39,995 bases of DNA from Streptomyces canus 299MFChir4.1 (GTDB taxonomy: Bacteria; Actinomycetota; Actinomycetes; Streptomycetales; Streptomycetaceae). Every line of letters begins with the position of its first letter. Within the stretch, counting starts at the first letter, position 1. Shown here piece after piece: positions 31,158-39,266 of this stretch. The stretch lies in assembly GCF_000383615.1 (NCBI RefSeq), contig NZ_KB911634.1, positions 1 to 39,995 of the forward strand. Reading direction: 5' to 3'. Made by a program: the position numbers and the translations under genes. The notes under the pieces were generated by a model that saw nothing but the letters and a program-made list of their open reading frames with translations, made no database searches and was not told the DNA's origin.

Positions 31158-32314
31158 CTGAGTTTTTCGTTAGTTCTGTGGGCGCAGGAGCTACAGCGCT
31201 GTGAGGCTGTTGGTGTGTCTTTCGAGTCGCAGCCCGTGGTTTCTGATGTGTCCGTTCCGCCCCTGACACGACCCCAGTTGGCCGAGGCCGGTCGCCTACG
31301 GGCGGCGGAGCTGTTCGAGCAGGGACGTTCCACATCCGAGGTTGCACGGATGGTGGGGATGCATCCCGAGAGCGTGCGCCGGTGGAAACGCTTATGGGAA
31401 CAGGGCGGTGCTCAGGCCCTGCGGCGGCGTCCGGCCACCGGTCGGCCGCCGAAGCTGGATGATGCCCAAGTCGAAGCTGTTCGGGCCGCGTTGGAGCAAG
31501 GCGCCCAGGCGCACGGGTTCGAGGCAGACCTGTGGACGTTGGAACGGGTCGGTGCGGTGGTGGAACGGGTGACCGGAGTGAAGTTGGCCCGGGCCTCGGT
31601 ATGGCGCCTGCTGACCGGGCGGCTGGGGTGGAGTCTGCAGCGGCCCAGGCGCCAGGCCGTGGAGCGGGACGAGTCCGAGATCGCCCGATGGGTCGCGCAG
31701 GAATGGCCGCGCATCAAAAGGGGGCGGTGAAGAAACGTGCCTGGATCGTGTTCTTCGACGAATCGGGCGTGTCCCTGCTGCCCCAGGTCCGTCGCACCTA
31801 CGCACCCCGCGGCCGCACTCCACTCTTACGGCACCGGTTGAACTGGAAACGCGCCGGGATGGCCGCGGCTCTGGGTTACCACGCCGCCGACCGCGAACGC
31901 GGCCCGCGGCTGTGCTTCCACCTCAAGCCAGGCAGCTACGACACCACCTCCCTGATCGGAGTACTTGAGCAGATCAAGACCTTCTACGCCGGCGAGTCGG
32001 TGGTGTTGGTCTGGGACGGACTGTCCGCCCACTGGAGCCGGGGCATGCGGGCATGGGCCGCCGCGCAGAGCTGGCTGACACTGGAGCGGCTGCCGGCCTA
32101 CGCACCCGAACTCAACCCCGTCGAACTGCTGTGGTCGGCCATCAAGACCCGCGAGCTGGCCAACCTCGCCGGCGACCACCTCGCCGACGTCGCCGACGCG
32201 GCCGAACGCGGCATCCACCGAGTCTGCTCCAGCGAACAACTCCCGTGGTCCTTCCTCACCCACACCGGGCTCACAATCCATCCCTAAACACCACAGAACT
32301 AATGAAAAGCTCAG
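31158..32314. mobile_element. IS630-family element inserted in the TA of the older IS
   Basis: Inverted ends (CTGAGTTTTTCGTTAGTTCT from 31158, and its complement with two mismatches ending at 32314) are flanked by TA on both sides (31156-31157 and 32315-32316), the target IS630/Tc1 elements always duplicate. The element is 1157 bp. Its left TA is the right target duplication of the 29563-31155 element, so it came second. Confidence 0.85.
31215..32287 (+). CDS. IS630-family transposase in two frames
   Basis: The first frame (31215-31730) encodes the HTH part: RSTSEVARMVGMHPESVRRW, RRRPATGRPPKLDDAQVEAV and RASVWRLLTGRLGWSLQRPR. The catalytic DDE part continues in the -1 frame: RAWIVFFDESGVSLLPQVRR, VLVWDGLSAHWSRG and LPAYAPELNPVELLWSAIKT, to 32287. 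The switch is at ATCAAAAGGGGG (31713-31724). It could be a frameshift site, but the heptamer is not canonical; one missing A would also explain it. If translation shifts, the transposase is complete. Confidence 0.8.
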
Positions 32315-32316
32315 TA

Positions 32317-32937
32317 GGGCGCCCCGATGCACTGAAAAGCTGGGGCACCTCAGTCCTGGCCGTACTCAACTCGAAGGTTGGGGCGTCGAGCCTGGACATG
32401 CAATTGATGTTCACGTCGACCCTTTTCGCGGATGGCGGCGCTCTCCCTGCCGGGGGAGCCGGTTCGCGCGGGGTGTCTGTGGCCTTCTATCCGCAGTCAC
32501 CCACCAGCGTCGGGTCGGTGCACATCACAGGGCCAACCTTGGAAGACCCGCCTCGCCTTGTGCCCGGTTACCTGTCTACTGTTCATGACTGGTATTTGAC
32601 GATCGCAGCCTTCGCCAGGGCGCGTGAGATTCTGGCAACCGAACCGTTCGCCTCGGCGATGACCGAGACCTTTCCTGCGGCAGCCGTCGTGGATCCGGAA
32701 GACGTATTGCAGTACGTACTGACACACGGGTTCAACCAGGATGCGGTCGGCACCTGTGCCCTTGGACCGGATGGGGTCGTCGATGATGAACTCCGGGTGC
32801 GCGGTACCGACAGGCTGAGGGTCGCTGACGCATCGGTGATGCCGAGGCTCCCGACCCTGAACACGGAAGCGGCGAGCAGGGCGGTCGGCTGGAGTGCCGG
32901 CGACGTACTGCGGAACGCGAACAGGCGGAGCAGGTAG
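32317..32937 (+). pseudogene. GMC-family oxidoreductase, 3' part of the interrupted gene
   Basis: Continues the gene begun at 28594. The frame reads GRPDALKSWGTSVLAVLN, then SVGSVHITGPTLEDPPRLVP (residue segment that packs on the flavin), and ends with the GMC C-terminal signature AVGTCALGPDGVVDDELRVR, GTDRLRVADASVMP and LNTEAASRAVG. Usual enzymes have HPVGTCRMG and SGNTNAP. Here the catalytic His position is not His (NQDAVGTC) while the Asn of the second motif is kept, so the ancestral protein may already have been an atypical or weakened enzyme. Confidence 0.82.
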
Positions 32938-33157
32938 CGCGGGACCCGCTCGTCGAACCGCCTGGAAGTGGACCGCTCACAGGACACAACAGATGACATG
33001 ACCCAGCCCACCCTGACAGCAACCGATTCTTCGCCTTGATCGCTGAACACGGTCGAGCCGGTTGGGGGGGGACTACACCACACACATGCTTCGCCGTTCC
33101 AGCTCAGGGAGCGGAGGGAACGGCGAGCATCGAGGCGAGGCCCCAGCCACCGGAAGG

Positions 33158-33544
33158 TCAGGCGACGCTCCAGCCGCGCATTTGACGGCCGATCAGTCCA
33201 ACCCCCATCGCGCCGGAAGCCGCGTCCCGCACCAGGGCGACCGCCTCCTTCGGCGGATACTCCAGACGGCAGCCGTTCAGCACCAGATATGCCTCCGCGC
33301 AGTGCCACGCGAACGCCTCGTTGGAGTGTTCCAGACACGGCAACCGCACCAGCGTCTGCAGCAGTGCCGCCGCCTTCAGATAGAGGGACCCATAGACGTC
33401 ACGCTCCATGGCGCGGGCATTGACCCGGGCGACCGCCGCGTACAGGGGACCGTAGTCGTCTACCTGGGGATCACCGGGCAGCAACTCGGCAGCGTGCAGC
33501 AGGAAAGTCACATCAAGAGGGTGAAGCGGTTCGTGCTGCGTCAC
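33158..33544 (-). CDS. Fic/Doc-like toxin component with degenerate Fic motif
   Basis: A 128-residue protein that resembles the Fic-family toxin component of Streptomyces toxin-antitoxin pairs. DYGPLYAAVARVNARAMERD (30-49) corresponds to the Doc N-terminal helices, YLKAAALLQTLVRL (55-68) to the helix before the active loop, and LEHSNEAFAWHCAEAYLVLN (71-90) to the Fic motif region. The usual HPFxxGNKRT is replaced: His73 and Asn75 are present but the Lys-Arg is Glu-Ala. AMPylation or phosphorylation activity is therefore doubtful. The GTG at 33544 overlaps the antitoxin stop by four bases (GTGA), so both are made from one message. Confidence 0.65.
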   Translation of the reverse strand: MTQHEPLHPLDVTFLLHAAELLPGDPQVDDYGPLYAAVARVNARAMERDVYGSLYLKAAALLQTLVRLPCLEHSNEAFAWHCAEAYLVLNGCRLEYPPKEAVALVRDAASGAMGVGLIGRQMRGWSVA

Positions 33545-33831
33545 GCGGCGTGACCCCGCTCCTGCTGCTCCTCAAGGTCCCGCCGTGCTGCCAGCTCTTC
33601 GGCGCGGTGCTCCCCGTCAGCGCCGGCCGCCTCCGCGAACGCGTCGCCGCTGTGGGCCATCGACGCGCGGAAGGCTTCAAGGAAGTGCGTCTCCATGGCG
33701 GTGGCACGGGCGTAAGCCGCCGACAGGATGTACTCCTGCAAGCTGACGCCCTCCTGTCGTGCTGCGGCTTCGATCGCGGCACGCTGAGCCGGATCGGGGA
33801 AGCGTAGGTTCATAGCTTTGGGCTGAGGCAT
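33541..33831 (-). CDS. Ribbon-helix-helix antitoxin
   Basis: A 96-residue protein. KAMNLRFPDPAQRAAIEAAA (5-24) and RQEGVSLQEYILSAAYARAT (25-44) form a ribbon-helix-helix DNA-binding domain of the kind seen in CopG/DUF1778-like antitoxins. The remainder is a charged, probably disordered tail that would neutralise the toxin. The ATG at 33831 directly abuts the GGTACC operator array (33832-33867). It is upstream of and overlapping the Fic-like toxin gene, the usual order for a type II pair with autoregulation. Confidence 0.75.
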   Translation of the reverse strand: MPQPKAMNLRFPDPAQRAAIEAAARQEGVSLQEYILSAAYARATAMETHFLEAFRASMAHSGDAFAEAAGADGEHRAEELAARRDLEEQQERGHAA

Positions 33832-33867
33832 GGTACCGATGGTACCTCCGGTACCACTCTGAGTACC
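33832..33867. promoter_or_regulatory. Phased GGTACC operator array of the toxin-antitoxin pair
   Basis: The palindromic hexamer GGTACC begins at 33832, 33841 and 33850, exactly every nine bases, and a fourth, AGTACC, begins at 33862. The array starts right next to the antitoxin ATG. Ribbon-helix-helix dimers bind short palindromes side by side with about one helical turn spacing, so cooperative autorepression is likely. Confidence 0.65.
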
Positions 33868-33887
33868 ATCCCTGATGCGCAGCAAGA

Positions 33888-34225
33888 AGGAACCTCTCTG
33901 CCAGGGGCGGCCGGCATCGCAGAAGTGACCGGCACGTCCGTGGCGACACTGAAGGAGGGTGGGCGGCCATCTCGGCGCCCTGGTCCCAGGTCAAGGACCA
34001 CTTCAGGTGGGGTGGCAGGGTCTGGACCGTGCCGACCAATGCTGTGCGGACGGCGGCGGCTCCGTGCCCGTTGGGAAGGTGGACCAGCATCAGGTAGCGG
34101 GTGCTGCGTTCGGCCAGGGTGGCGATGGCGGAGCGGGAGTTGCTGCCGACGATGAGGTCGCCTTCCCAGTGCCCCGGGACGGCTCGGTCGGCGGCTTCCG
34201 CGGGCCGCTCGCTGATCACGATCAT
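33888..34225 (-). pseudogene. IS30-family transposase fragment
   Basis: The minus strand reads ERPAEAADRAVPGHWEGDLI, VGSNSRSAIATLAERSTRYL, MLVHLPNGHGAAAVRTAL and LKWSLTWDQGAEMA, the start of the IS30 integrase-like catalytic domain. Beyond it, with two frame changes, follow ATDVPVTS and CDAGRPWQRGS, matching the usual ATDxxVYFCDPxxPWQRGSN. The HTH N-terminus and the last catalytic part are missing. The fragment stops just ahead of the toxin-antitoxin operator. Confidence 0.7.
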
Positions 34226-34323
34226 CGGGTGGGGGAACCGCGAGCCCCCCCACCGAATGGTGCGACTGGACCAACTGGCCTGGGGCTAGCCCCGAACAGA
34301 TTTCCGACAGCGACTTCGCTACC

Positions 34324-34956
34324 TTGATCGCCGACCGGATCCCGGCCGAGGAGACGGCCGCCGCCCTCGGACTGACCACAGAGCACGTGCGATTCTACTG
34401 CGACGCCACCGGCACCACCCAACCGTCGCCCCCTCCCGCATCCCCCGGCCTTGGCCGGCGTCAGCCTCGGCGCGGGATGCTCGACCCGGGCTGCCTGCGC
34501 ACCACTCACTCCAGCGGAACCCTCAACCAGAGCCGGATCGCCCGCAGTGCCGACTGCAGCCTCTCAACCGTCCAAAACGCCCTGGAAGAAGCCGGGATCC
34601 CCGCCACACCTCGCCCCGAACCGCTCAGCCTTCACATCACCCGCGAGGAACTCGAACAGGCCTACCTGCACCAACGCCTCAGCATCCCCGACATCGCCCA
34701 ACCGTTCGGTCTCGACAGGCACCGCCTCAACCTGCTGGCCAAGAAGTGGGGCATCGAGATCCGCCCGGACAGCGCCACCAGCAAACTGTTCGCGCTCCCG
34801 CCGGACGCACCGGCCCTGTCCGAGTCGATGGTGGCCATCAGCAACGTCCGCAACTGCGTCGAACGCCTCAGACGCATGGCACGACTGCCCGGCCAACGAA
34901 ACCTCTGCGCGGCCGCCCGGAGCCTCCTGGACGCAGCGCAATCGTCCGTCACCTGA
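34324..34956 (+). CDS. HTH-containing protein, probably the C-terminal part of a larger mobile-element protein
   Basis: An open frame continues upstream of 34324 without a clear start (reading EWCDWTNWPGASPEQIS), so this is likely truncated. ETAAALGLTTEHVRFYCDAT, NQSRIARSADCSLSTVQNAL, RLSIPDIAQPFGLDRHRLNL and LAKKWGIEIRP look like three successive HTH units. NVRNCVERLRRMARLPGQRN is near the end. Similar repeated-HTH tails occur in TniQ-like or transposon-linked Streptomyces proteins, but I am not certain of the family. Its neighbour on the left is an IS30 fragment, and the TetR gene ends 13 bases to the right. Confidence 0.45.
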   Translation: MIADRIPAEETAAALGLTTEHVRFYCDATGTTQPSPPPASPGLGRRQPRRGMLDPGCLRTTHSSGTLNQSRIARSADCSLSTVQNALEEAGIPATPRPEPLSLHITREELEQAYLHQRLSIPDIAQPFGLDRHRLNLLAKKWGIEIRPDSATSKLFALPPDAPALSESMVAISNVRNCVERLRRMARLPGQRNLCAAARSLLDAAQSSVT

Positions 34957-34969
34957 CCGGCGGCCCGAC

Positions 34970-35569
34970 CTACGACTGGGGTGATCTCAAGGCGCCGGTG
35001 ATGACGGTGGTCACCATCTTGCGGACGGCGCCGGTCTGCGGCGGGGCGCTTGTCCGGTCGGCGAACAGCAGGTGCCCGGCCCCGACGAGGGTGGGGGCGA
35101 GTGTGTCGATGTCGGCGTCACCGGCCAGGCGCCCCAACTCCCGCTCGGCGGTGAGGTATGTGGCGATCATGGCGGTACCTTGCATGGCCAGCGGGATGCC
35201 GGTCTGACCGGCATCCCGCAGCCGGGCGCGGAAGCCGTCACGGAAGGTGATGAGCGCGACGATCGCCACCGTGACCGGCCCGAACAGATCCTGCAGGGCG
35301 TCGGCAAGGTTGTCCACCACGCTCCCGGTTCCGGCGGCGGCACGCAGAGTCGTGGTTCGGTCCTCGATGCCGCGGACGCGGTCGAGGACCAGCTCCGCCA
35401 GGAAAGCGTCGAAGTCGGTGAAGTGCCGGTGCAGCACGCCCTTGGCACAGTTCGCCTCCTCCGTGACCGCCCGGCTGGTCAACGCGTCGGGCCCGTCCCG
35501 GAGCAGGACGCGCTCGGCGGCTTCGAACAGCTGGCCGCGCACGTTGTGGATGTGCACCCCTGACGGCAT
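34970..35569 (-). CDS. TetR/AcrR-family transcriptional regulator
   Basis: A 199-residue TetR protein. LFEAAERVLLRDGPDALTSR (about 13-32) and EANCAKGVLHRHFTDFDAFL form the HTH. The rest is an alpha-helical sensor of unknown ligand. The ATG at 35569 is chosen over an in-frame start at 35602 that would overlap the operator. It is divergent from the methyltransferase gene, with 61 bases between and two tandem TGGGC-N4-GCCCA repeats, so it probably represses both itself and the methyltransferase. Confidence 0.88.
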   Translation of the reverse strand: MPSGVHIHNVRGQLFEAAERVLLRDGPDALTSRAVTEEANCAKGVLHRHFTDFDAFLAELVLDRVRGIEDRTTTLRAAAGTGSVVDNLADALQDLFGPVTVAIVALITFRDGFRARLRDAGQTGIPLAMQGTAMIATYLTAERELGRLAGDADIDTLAPTLVGAGHLLFADRTSAPPQTGAVRKMVTTVITGALRSPQS

Positions 35570-35602
35570 TGTCTCCCTTTCCGTGCCGCCCCGCCTTAAC
35601 AA

Positions 35603-35638
35603 GTGGGCAACCGCCCATTAGTGTGGGCGCATGCCCAC
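35603..35638. promoter_or_regulatory. Two tandem TetR-type operators
   Basis: TGGGC-AACC-GCCCA (35604-35617) and GTGGGC-GCAT-GCCCAC (35623-35638) are inverted repeats with the same arms and a four-base centre. Their TGGGC arms start exactly 20 bases apart, two DNA turns, so two dimers would bind on one face. The second overlaps the ATG of the methyltransferase. Confidence 0.65.
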
Positions 35639-36461
35639 TTTATCGCAGGGACAGCCGGACAAGTCCGGACCGGAGCCCCACCGCCACCGGCAGACAGCCG
35701 AGTCGTTCGGCATCGACGCCGAACGCTACGACCGCGCCCGACCGCCCTATCCCCAAGCCCTGGTGGACAGGATCATCGCGGCAAGCCCCGGTCGGCACGT
35801 CCTCGACGTCGGAGCCGGGACCGGCATCGAGGCCCGGCAATTCCAGGCGGCCGGCTGCACGGTGCTCGGCGTCGAACCCGACGAGCGGATGGCCGCCTTC
35901 GCACGACGCAGCGGTGTCGAGGTCGAGGTCGCCAGGCTCGAGGAATGGCAGCCGGCCGGGCGGCAGTTCGACGCGGTCATCGCCGGCACCGCCTGGCACT
36001 GGGTGGACCCCGTCGCCGGCGCGGCCAAGGCCGCCCAAGTGCTCCGGCCCGGCGGCCGGCTCGCTCCCTTCCACCACGTCCCGCAGCTCCCGGCCGAGGT
36101 GATCGACGCCCTCGCCGAAGCACTCCAACGGGTCGCCCCCGATTCCCCGTTCAACCCCGGCCTCCTGAGAGGATCGGCCGTGGACGCCTACCAGCCCCTG
36201 TTCGCGAAAATCGCCGACGGGATCCGCCAGACCGGCAACTTCAGCGAGCCCGAACAATGGCGCTTCACCTGGGAGCGCACCTACTCCCGAGAAGAGTGGC
36301 TCGACCAGCTCCCCACGTTCGGCGGCCTCACCCAACTCCCCGCGGGCAAATTGGCGGAGGTCCTGGACAGCGCCGGGACTGCGATCGACAAGCTCGGCGG
36401 GCACGCCACCATGCCCTACACATCCGTCGTGATCACCTCGACCCGCTCCAACACGGCCTGA
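35631..36461 (+). CDS. Class I SAM-dependent methyltransferase
   Basis: A 276-residue methyltransferase of the UbiE/BioC-like class. Motif I is VLDVGAGTG (57-65), the acidic end of strand 2 is Glu82 in VLGVEPDERM, motif II is FDAVIAGTAWHWVD (about 114-127), and motif III is VLRPGGRLAPFHH. FGIDAERYDRARPPYPQALV (26-45) is the N-terminal SAM-binding segment common in this group. There is no ribosome site before the ATG at 35631, which lies inside an operator, so the message may be leaderless. Substrate is unknown. It is divergent from a TetR gene that probably controls it. Confidence 0.88.
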   Translation: MPTLSQGQPDKSGPEPHRHRQTAESFGIDAERYDRARPPYPQALVDRIIAASPGRHVLDVGAGTGIEARQFQAAGCTVLGVEPDERMAAFARRSGVEVEVARLEEWQPAGRQFDAVIAGTAWHWVDPVAGAAKAAQVLRPGGRLAPFHHVPQLPAEVIDALAEALQRVAPDSPFNPGLLRGSAVDAYQPLFAKIADGIRQTGNFSEPEQWRFTWERTYSREEWLDQLPTFGGLTQLPAGKLAEVLDSAGTAIDKLGGHATMPYTSVVITSTRSNTA

Positions 36462-36689
36462 CCGCCGCGAACGTCGGGCGTCGCCGGGCACGAGCAGACT
36501 GATGAGCTCGGCGACGCCCCCCGGGAAGCGGGGCAGGTTCTCCGGCTCCTTGCACCGGACCTCAGACCAACGGTCCGTCCCGGCGGACGGCGCGATTGCT
36601 AAAGATCAGCCAATCGGCCCGCTGCTAACGCAACATGGAATCCAGAGTTCCAGCAGGACTCGCTGCTAACGGAGCGGCTCAACCTACAG

Positions 36690-36896
36690 TCAGCCGCGGC
36701 GGACGATGTTCTCGGCCTGGGGGCCCTTCTGGCCCTGGGTCACGTCGAAGGTGACCTGCTCGCCTTCGAGGAGTTCGCGGTAGCCGGTGCCGGAGATGTT
36801 GGAGTAGTGCGCGAAGACGTCCGGTCCACCACCGTCCTGCTGGATGAAGCCGAAGCCCTTCTCGGTGTTGAACCACTTCACGGTGCCACTGGCCAT
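36690..36896 (-). CDS. Cold-shock domain protein (CspA family)
   Basis: A 68-residue single cold-shock domain. RNP1 is KGFGFIQ (13-19) and RNP2 is DVFAHYS (26-32), and MASGTVKWFNTEKGFGFI is the standard start. It binds single-stranded nucleic acid and acts as an RNA chaperone. The 196 bases between the HU gene stop and this start may hold its own promoter and leader. Typical CspA leaders regulate by RNA folding, but I did not establish a structure. Confidence 0.93.
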   Translation of the reverse strand: MASGTVKWFNTEKGFGFIQQDGGGPDVFAHYSNISGTGYRELLEGEQVTFDVTQGQKGPQAENIVRRG

Positions 36897-37092
36897 GCGT
36901 CTGTCCCTCGAATGCGCCGGGTGCTTCCCGGTCGGTCTGTTAGCGGTGCTCTCCGTCTGTGGAGGGCGTCCGGCGTCCGTTCTACCCCTGTGGCCGGGAG
37001 GCCGATCTGACTCGCGTCCGGGTAAGGCGTGCCACTGGGGCGCTGGGTTGCCGGTCCTTCGGTGCTGAGCCGCTGGTTTGGGAGGCAGATGC

Positions 37093-37374
37093 CTACTTGC
37101 CCTTGGCGGCTTCCTTGAGCTTGGTGCCGGCGGAGACCTTGACGCTGTAGCCGGCCGGGATCTGGATGGGGTCGCCGGTCTGCGGGTTGCGCGCGGTGCG
37201 AGCGGCACGGTGGGTGCGCTCGAAGGTCAGGAAGCCGGGGATGGTGACCTTCTCGTCGCCCTTGGCGACGATCTCGCCGATGGTCTCTGCGAGGGCGGCC
37301 AGAACGGCGTCGGCGTCCTTGCGGGTCACCTCGGCACGCTCGGCGAGGGCGGCAATCAACTCACTGCGGTTCAT
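37093..37374 (-). CDS. hupA: HU-family DNA-binding protein (HupA-like)
   Basis: A 93-residue HU protein. MNRSELIAALAERAEVTRKD (1-20) forms the helical dimer body, and PGFLTFERTHRAARTARNPQ followed by IQIPAGYSVKVSAG is the DNA-clamping beta arm with its proline. It lacks the long lysine-rich tail of HupS, so it is like HupA. It bends and compacts DNA. Because HupA is normally encoded in the core chromosome, this copy next to a cold-shock gene and between transposase relics could be an extra paralogue. The symbol is by resemblance. Confidence 0.9.
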   Translation of the reverse strand: MNRSELIAALAERAEVTRKDADAVLAALAETIGEIVAKGDEKVTIPGFLTFERTHRAARTARNPQTGDPIQIPAGYSVKVSAGTKLKEAAKGK

Positions 37375-37468
37375 GGGCGGTGCTCCGTGATGCTCGGGGT
37401 GCCGCGATCGCTGGGCGGACGCGGCGTTTCTGGCGCCATCCTGTCATCTGGGTCTGACCTGGTCGCAG

Positions 37469-37963
37469 CGAGGCCGCACCCCGGTAGTGCGGGTACGCGG
37501 CCGCTCCCGCAGACGCATCTCGATTGCTGCCCTGACCTGCTACAAACCCGGCGAGAGATCACCACTGATCTACCGGCCCCGCCGCGACGACGGCAACCGC
37601 GACGGACGCAAGAGCTTCTCCTGGCGTGACTACCGCGACCTGCTCATCGCCGCCCACACCCAGCTTGGCGACCCGATCGTGCTGGTCTGGGACATCCTCA
37701 ATGTCCACAAGGCTGCCGGACTGCGGGAGTTCGCCGCGACCCGGGACTGGCTGACCATCTACTACCTGCCGCCCTACGCGCCCGACCTCAACCCCGTCGA
37801 AGGCATCTGGTCCCTGCTACGACGCGGCTGGCTCTCCAGCGTCGCCTACACCACGCCCGAACACCTCATGCAACGCATCCGACGCGGCCTCCGCCACGTC
37901 CAGTACCGCAGCCACCTCATAGACGGCTGCCCCGCCGAGACAGGGCTGATCATCAACCCCTGA
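37469..37963 (+). pseudogene. IS630-family transposase, N-terminally truncated
   Basis: The frame runs from RGRTPVVRVRGRSRRRISIA, TCYKPGERSPLIYRPRR and DYRDLLIAAHTQLGDPIVLV to LTIYYLPPYAPDLNPVEGIW, which is the DDE end of an IS630 transposase (the final Glu is in NPVEGIW). WDILNVHK holds the second catalytic Asp. The HTH half and the first Asp are absent. It is a different IS630 lineage from that at 31158-32314. CTCAGTAG at about 37991-37998 may be a leftover of its end. Confidence 0.75.
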
Positions 37964-38014
37964 TCACCGAAGGCGACATCACAAGCTCAACCTCAGTAGC
38001 TGGGCACGGGTTTG

Positions 38015-39025
38015 TCAGCCAGGTATTTCAATGACGATCTTGCCGTAGATGCCACTGGCGGCTTGCGCTCGATATGCGGCAGGGGCGTCCTCGAAAGCGT
38101 AGCGTTGATGGATGATTGGGTGGAGGTCGCGGGTTTCGATGAATTCCACCAGGTCGCGGTGCATTCGTCGACTGGCGCCGGCTACCCCGCGCAAGTTGAT
38201 CTGCTTTGCCAGCAGGCTGCGGCTGAGAGGCTTGTTGTCCAGCTCGAAGAGTCCGACGCTGGCCACTTCGCCTGTCTTGCCTACTGCTTCCATGGCCTGT
38301 GGCAGGAGTCCCACGCCAACGGTATCGACCACCTTGCGGACGCCGCCGGTGCTGCGAGCCACCTCGGCTGCCCAGTCCGGGGTGTCGAGGCTGTTGAGTA
38401 CGCTTGCTACGCCCATGGCACGTAGTTTTTCCATGTGGTCCCGGCGACGTAGGACGACGTGAGCGTCAGCGCCAAGAGCGAGACACAGCTGGACGGCGAA
38501 CAGTGCCACGCCGCCTGTTCCCAGCGTCAACATCGACCCTCCCTTGGCGATCGGGTGGTCGCCGAACATTGCATTCCACGCGGTACCACCCGCAATTGGC
38601 AGGGTGGATGCCTCTGCGGAGTCCAGGTTCTGCGGCGCACGTGCCAGATGGTCCGCAGGCAGAACGACGTACTCCGCCAGAACTCCATCGAGATCGAGCG
38701 CTCCAAGGCCGAGGCCGAAATCATCGACCGGTATGCCATCTTCCCAACCACGAACACCGGTGTTTGTTACCCGATCCCCGACAGCCCACGCATCGGCGTC
38801 TTCGCCGACGGCGTCAATAGTGCCGGCGACGTCCGACAGCGGGATGAGGTTCCGGCCTTCGGTGCGGCCGTACCAGTTGGTCAAGATCAGCTGGTCTCGA
38901 TAATTGATCGACGCGGCCTCGACTTTGATCCGGACTTCGCCTCGGCCGGGCTCGGGCATGTCGGCGTTTTCCAGGACGAGGCCGGAAGCCTCAGTGACGC
39001 CGGCCGGTAGCATCCATCGTTTCAT
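38015..39025 (-). CDS. Medium-chain dehydrogenase/reductase (quinone-oxidoreductase-like)
   Basis: A 336-residue MDR-type NAD(P)H oxidoreductase. VEAASINYRDQLILTNWYGR (catalytic-domain start), LSDVAGTIDAVGEDADAWAV and TLGTGGVALFAVQLCLALGA (the Rossmann GxGxxG-like turn) are visible. The N-terminal domain lacks the Cys/His zinc ligands of alcohol dehydrogenases, which fits a zeta-crystallin-like reductase of quinones or enones. The ATG at 39025 gives the family start (MKRWMLPAGV); an in-frame start at 39160 would add an atypical 45 residues. It is divergent from the HxlR gene at 39267, its likely regulator. Confidence 0.85.
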   Translation of the reverse strand: MKRWMLPAGVTEASGLVLENADMPEPGRGEVRIKVEAASINYRDQLILTNWYGRTEGRNLIPLSDVAGTIDAVGEDADAWAVGDRVTNTGVRGWEDGIPVDDFGLGLGALDLDGVLAEYVVLPADHLARAPQNLDSAEASTLPIAGGTAWNAMFGDHPIAKGGSMLTLGTGGVALFAVQLCLALGADAHVVLRRRDHMEKLRAMGVASVLNSLDTPDWAAEVARSTGGVRKVVDTVGVGLLPQAMEAVGKTGEVASVGLFELDNKPLSRSLLAKQINLRGVAGASRRMHRDLVEFIETRDLHPIIHQRYAFEDAPAAYRAQAASGIYGKIVIEIPG

Positions 39026-39102
39026 AGGGGAATTTCCTGTTCTTGCGAGTTGTGATGCCCAACTGCATTTGGTTGGAACTCGGGCGGATCCTGAAAGGCC
39101 AG

Positions 39103-39130
39103 CTGCAACGTCCAGCCTGCAACGTCCAGC
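39103..39130. repeat. Perfect 14-bp tandem duplication in the divergent promoter
   Basis: CTGCAACGTCCAGC at 39103-39116 is repeated exactly at 39117-39130, between the MDR and HxlR genes. It may be a duplicated regulator site or a replication slip. Confidence 0.6.
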
Positions 39131-39266
39131 CGCGGCGGATATCGAACCGGGTCCGCTCAACGGGCGCGTGCGGCTGGGTGTCGATCAGGCTGACGTGCGT
39201 GAGAGCATGTGATAACCATAGGAGACCACAGTCCGAGTGTGTAGCGGGCACTTTGAGGTGACCACC

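Noticed and set aside
31713..31724. Programmed frameshift site in the IS630 transposase
   Set aside because: The run is A4G5 and the zero-frame codons do not give a canonical X XXY YYZ heptamer; a one-base deletion is equally likely, so no site was annotated.
33832..33867. CRISPR-like short repeat array
   Set aside because: The units are six-base palindromes every nine bases without spacers; this is an operator, not a CRISPR.
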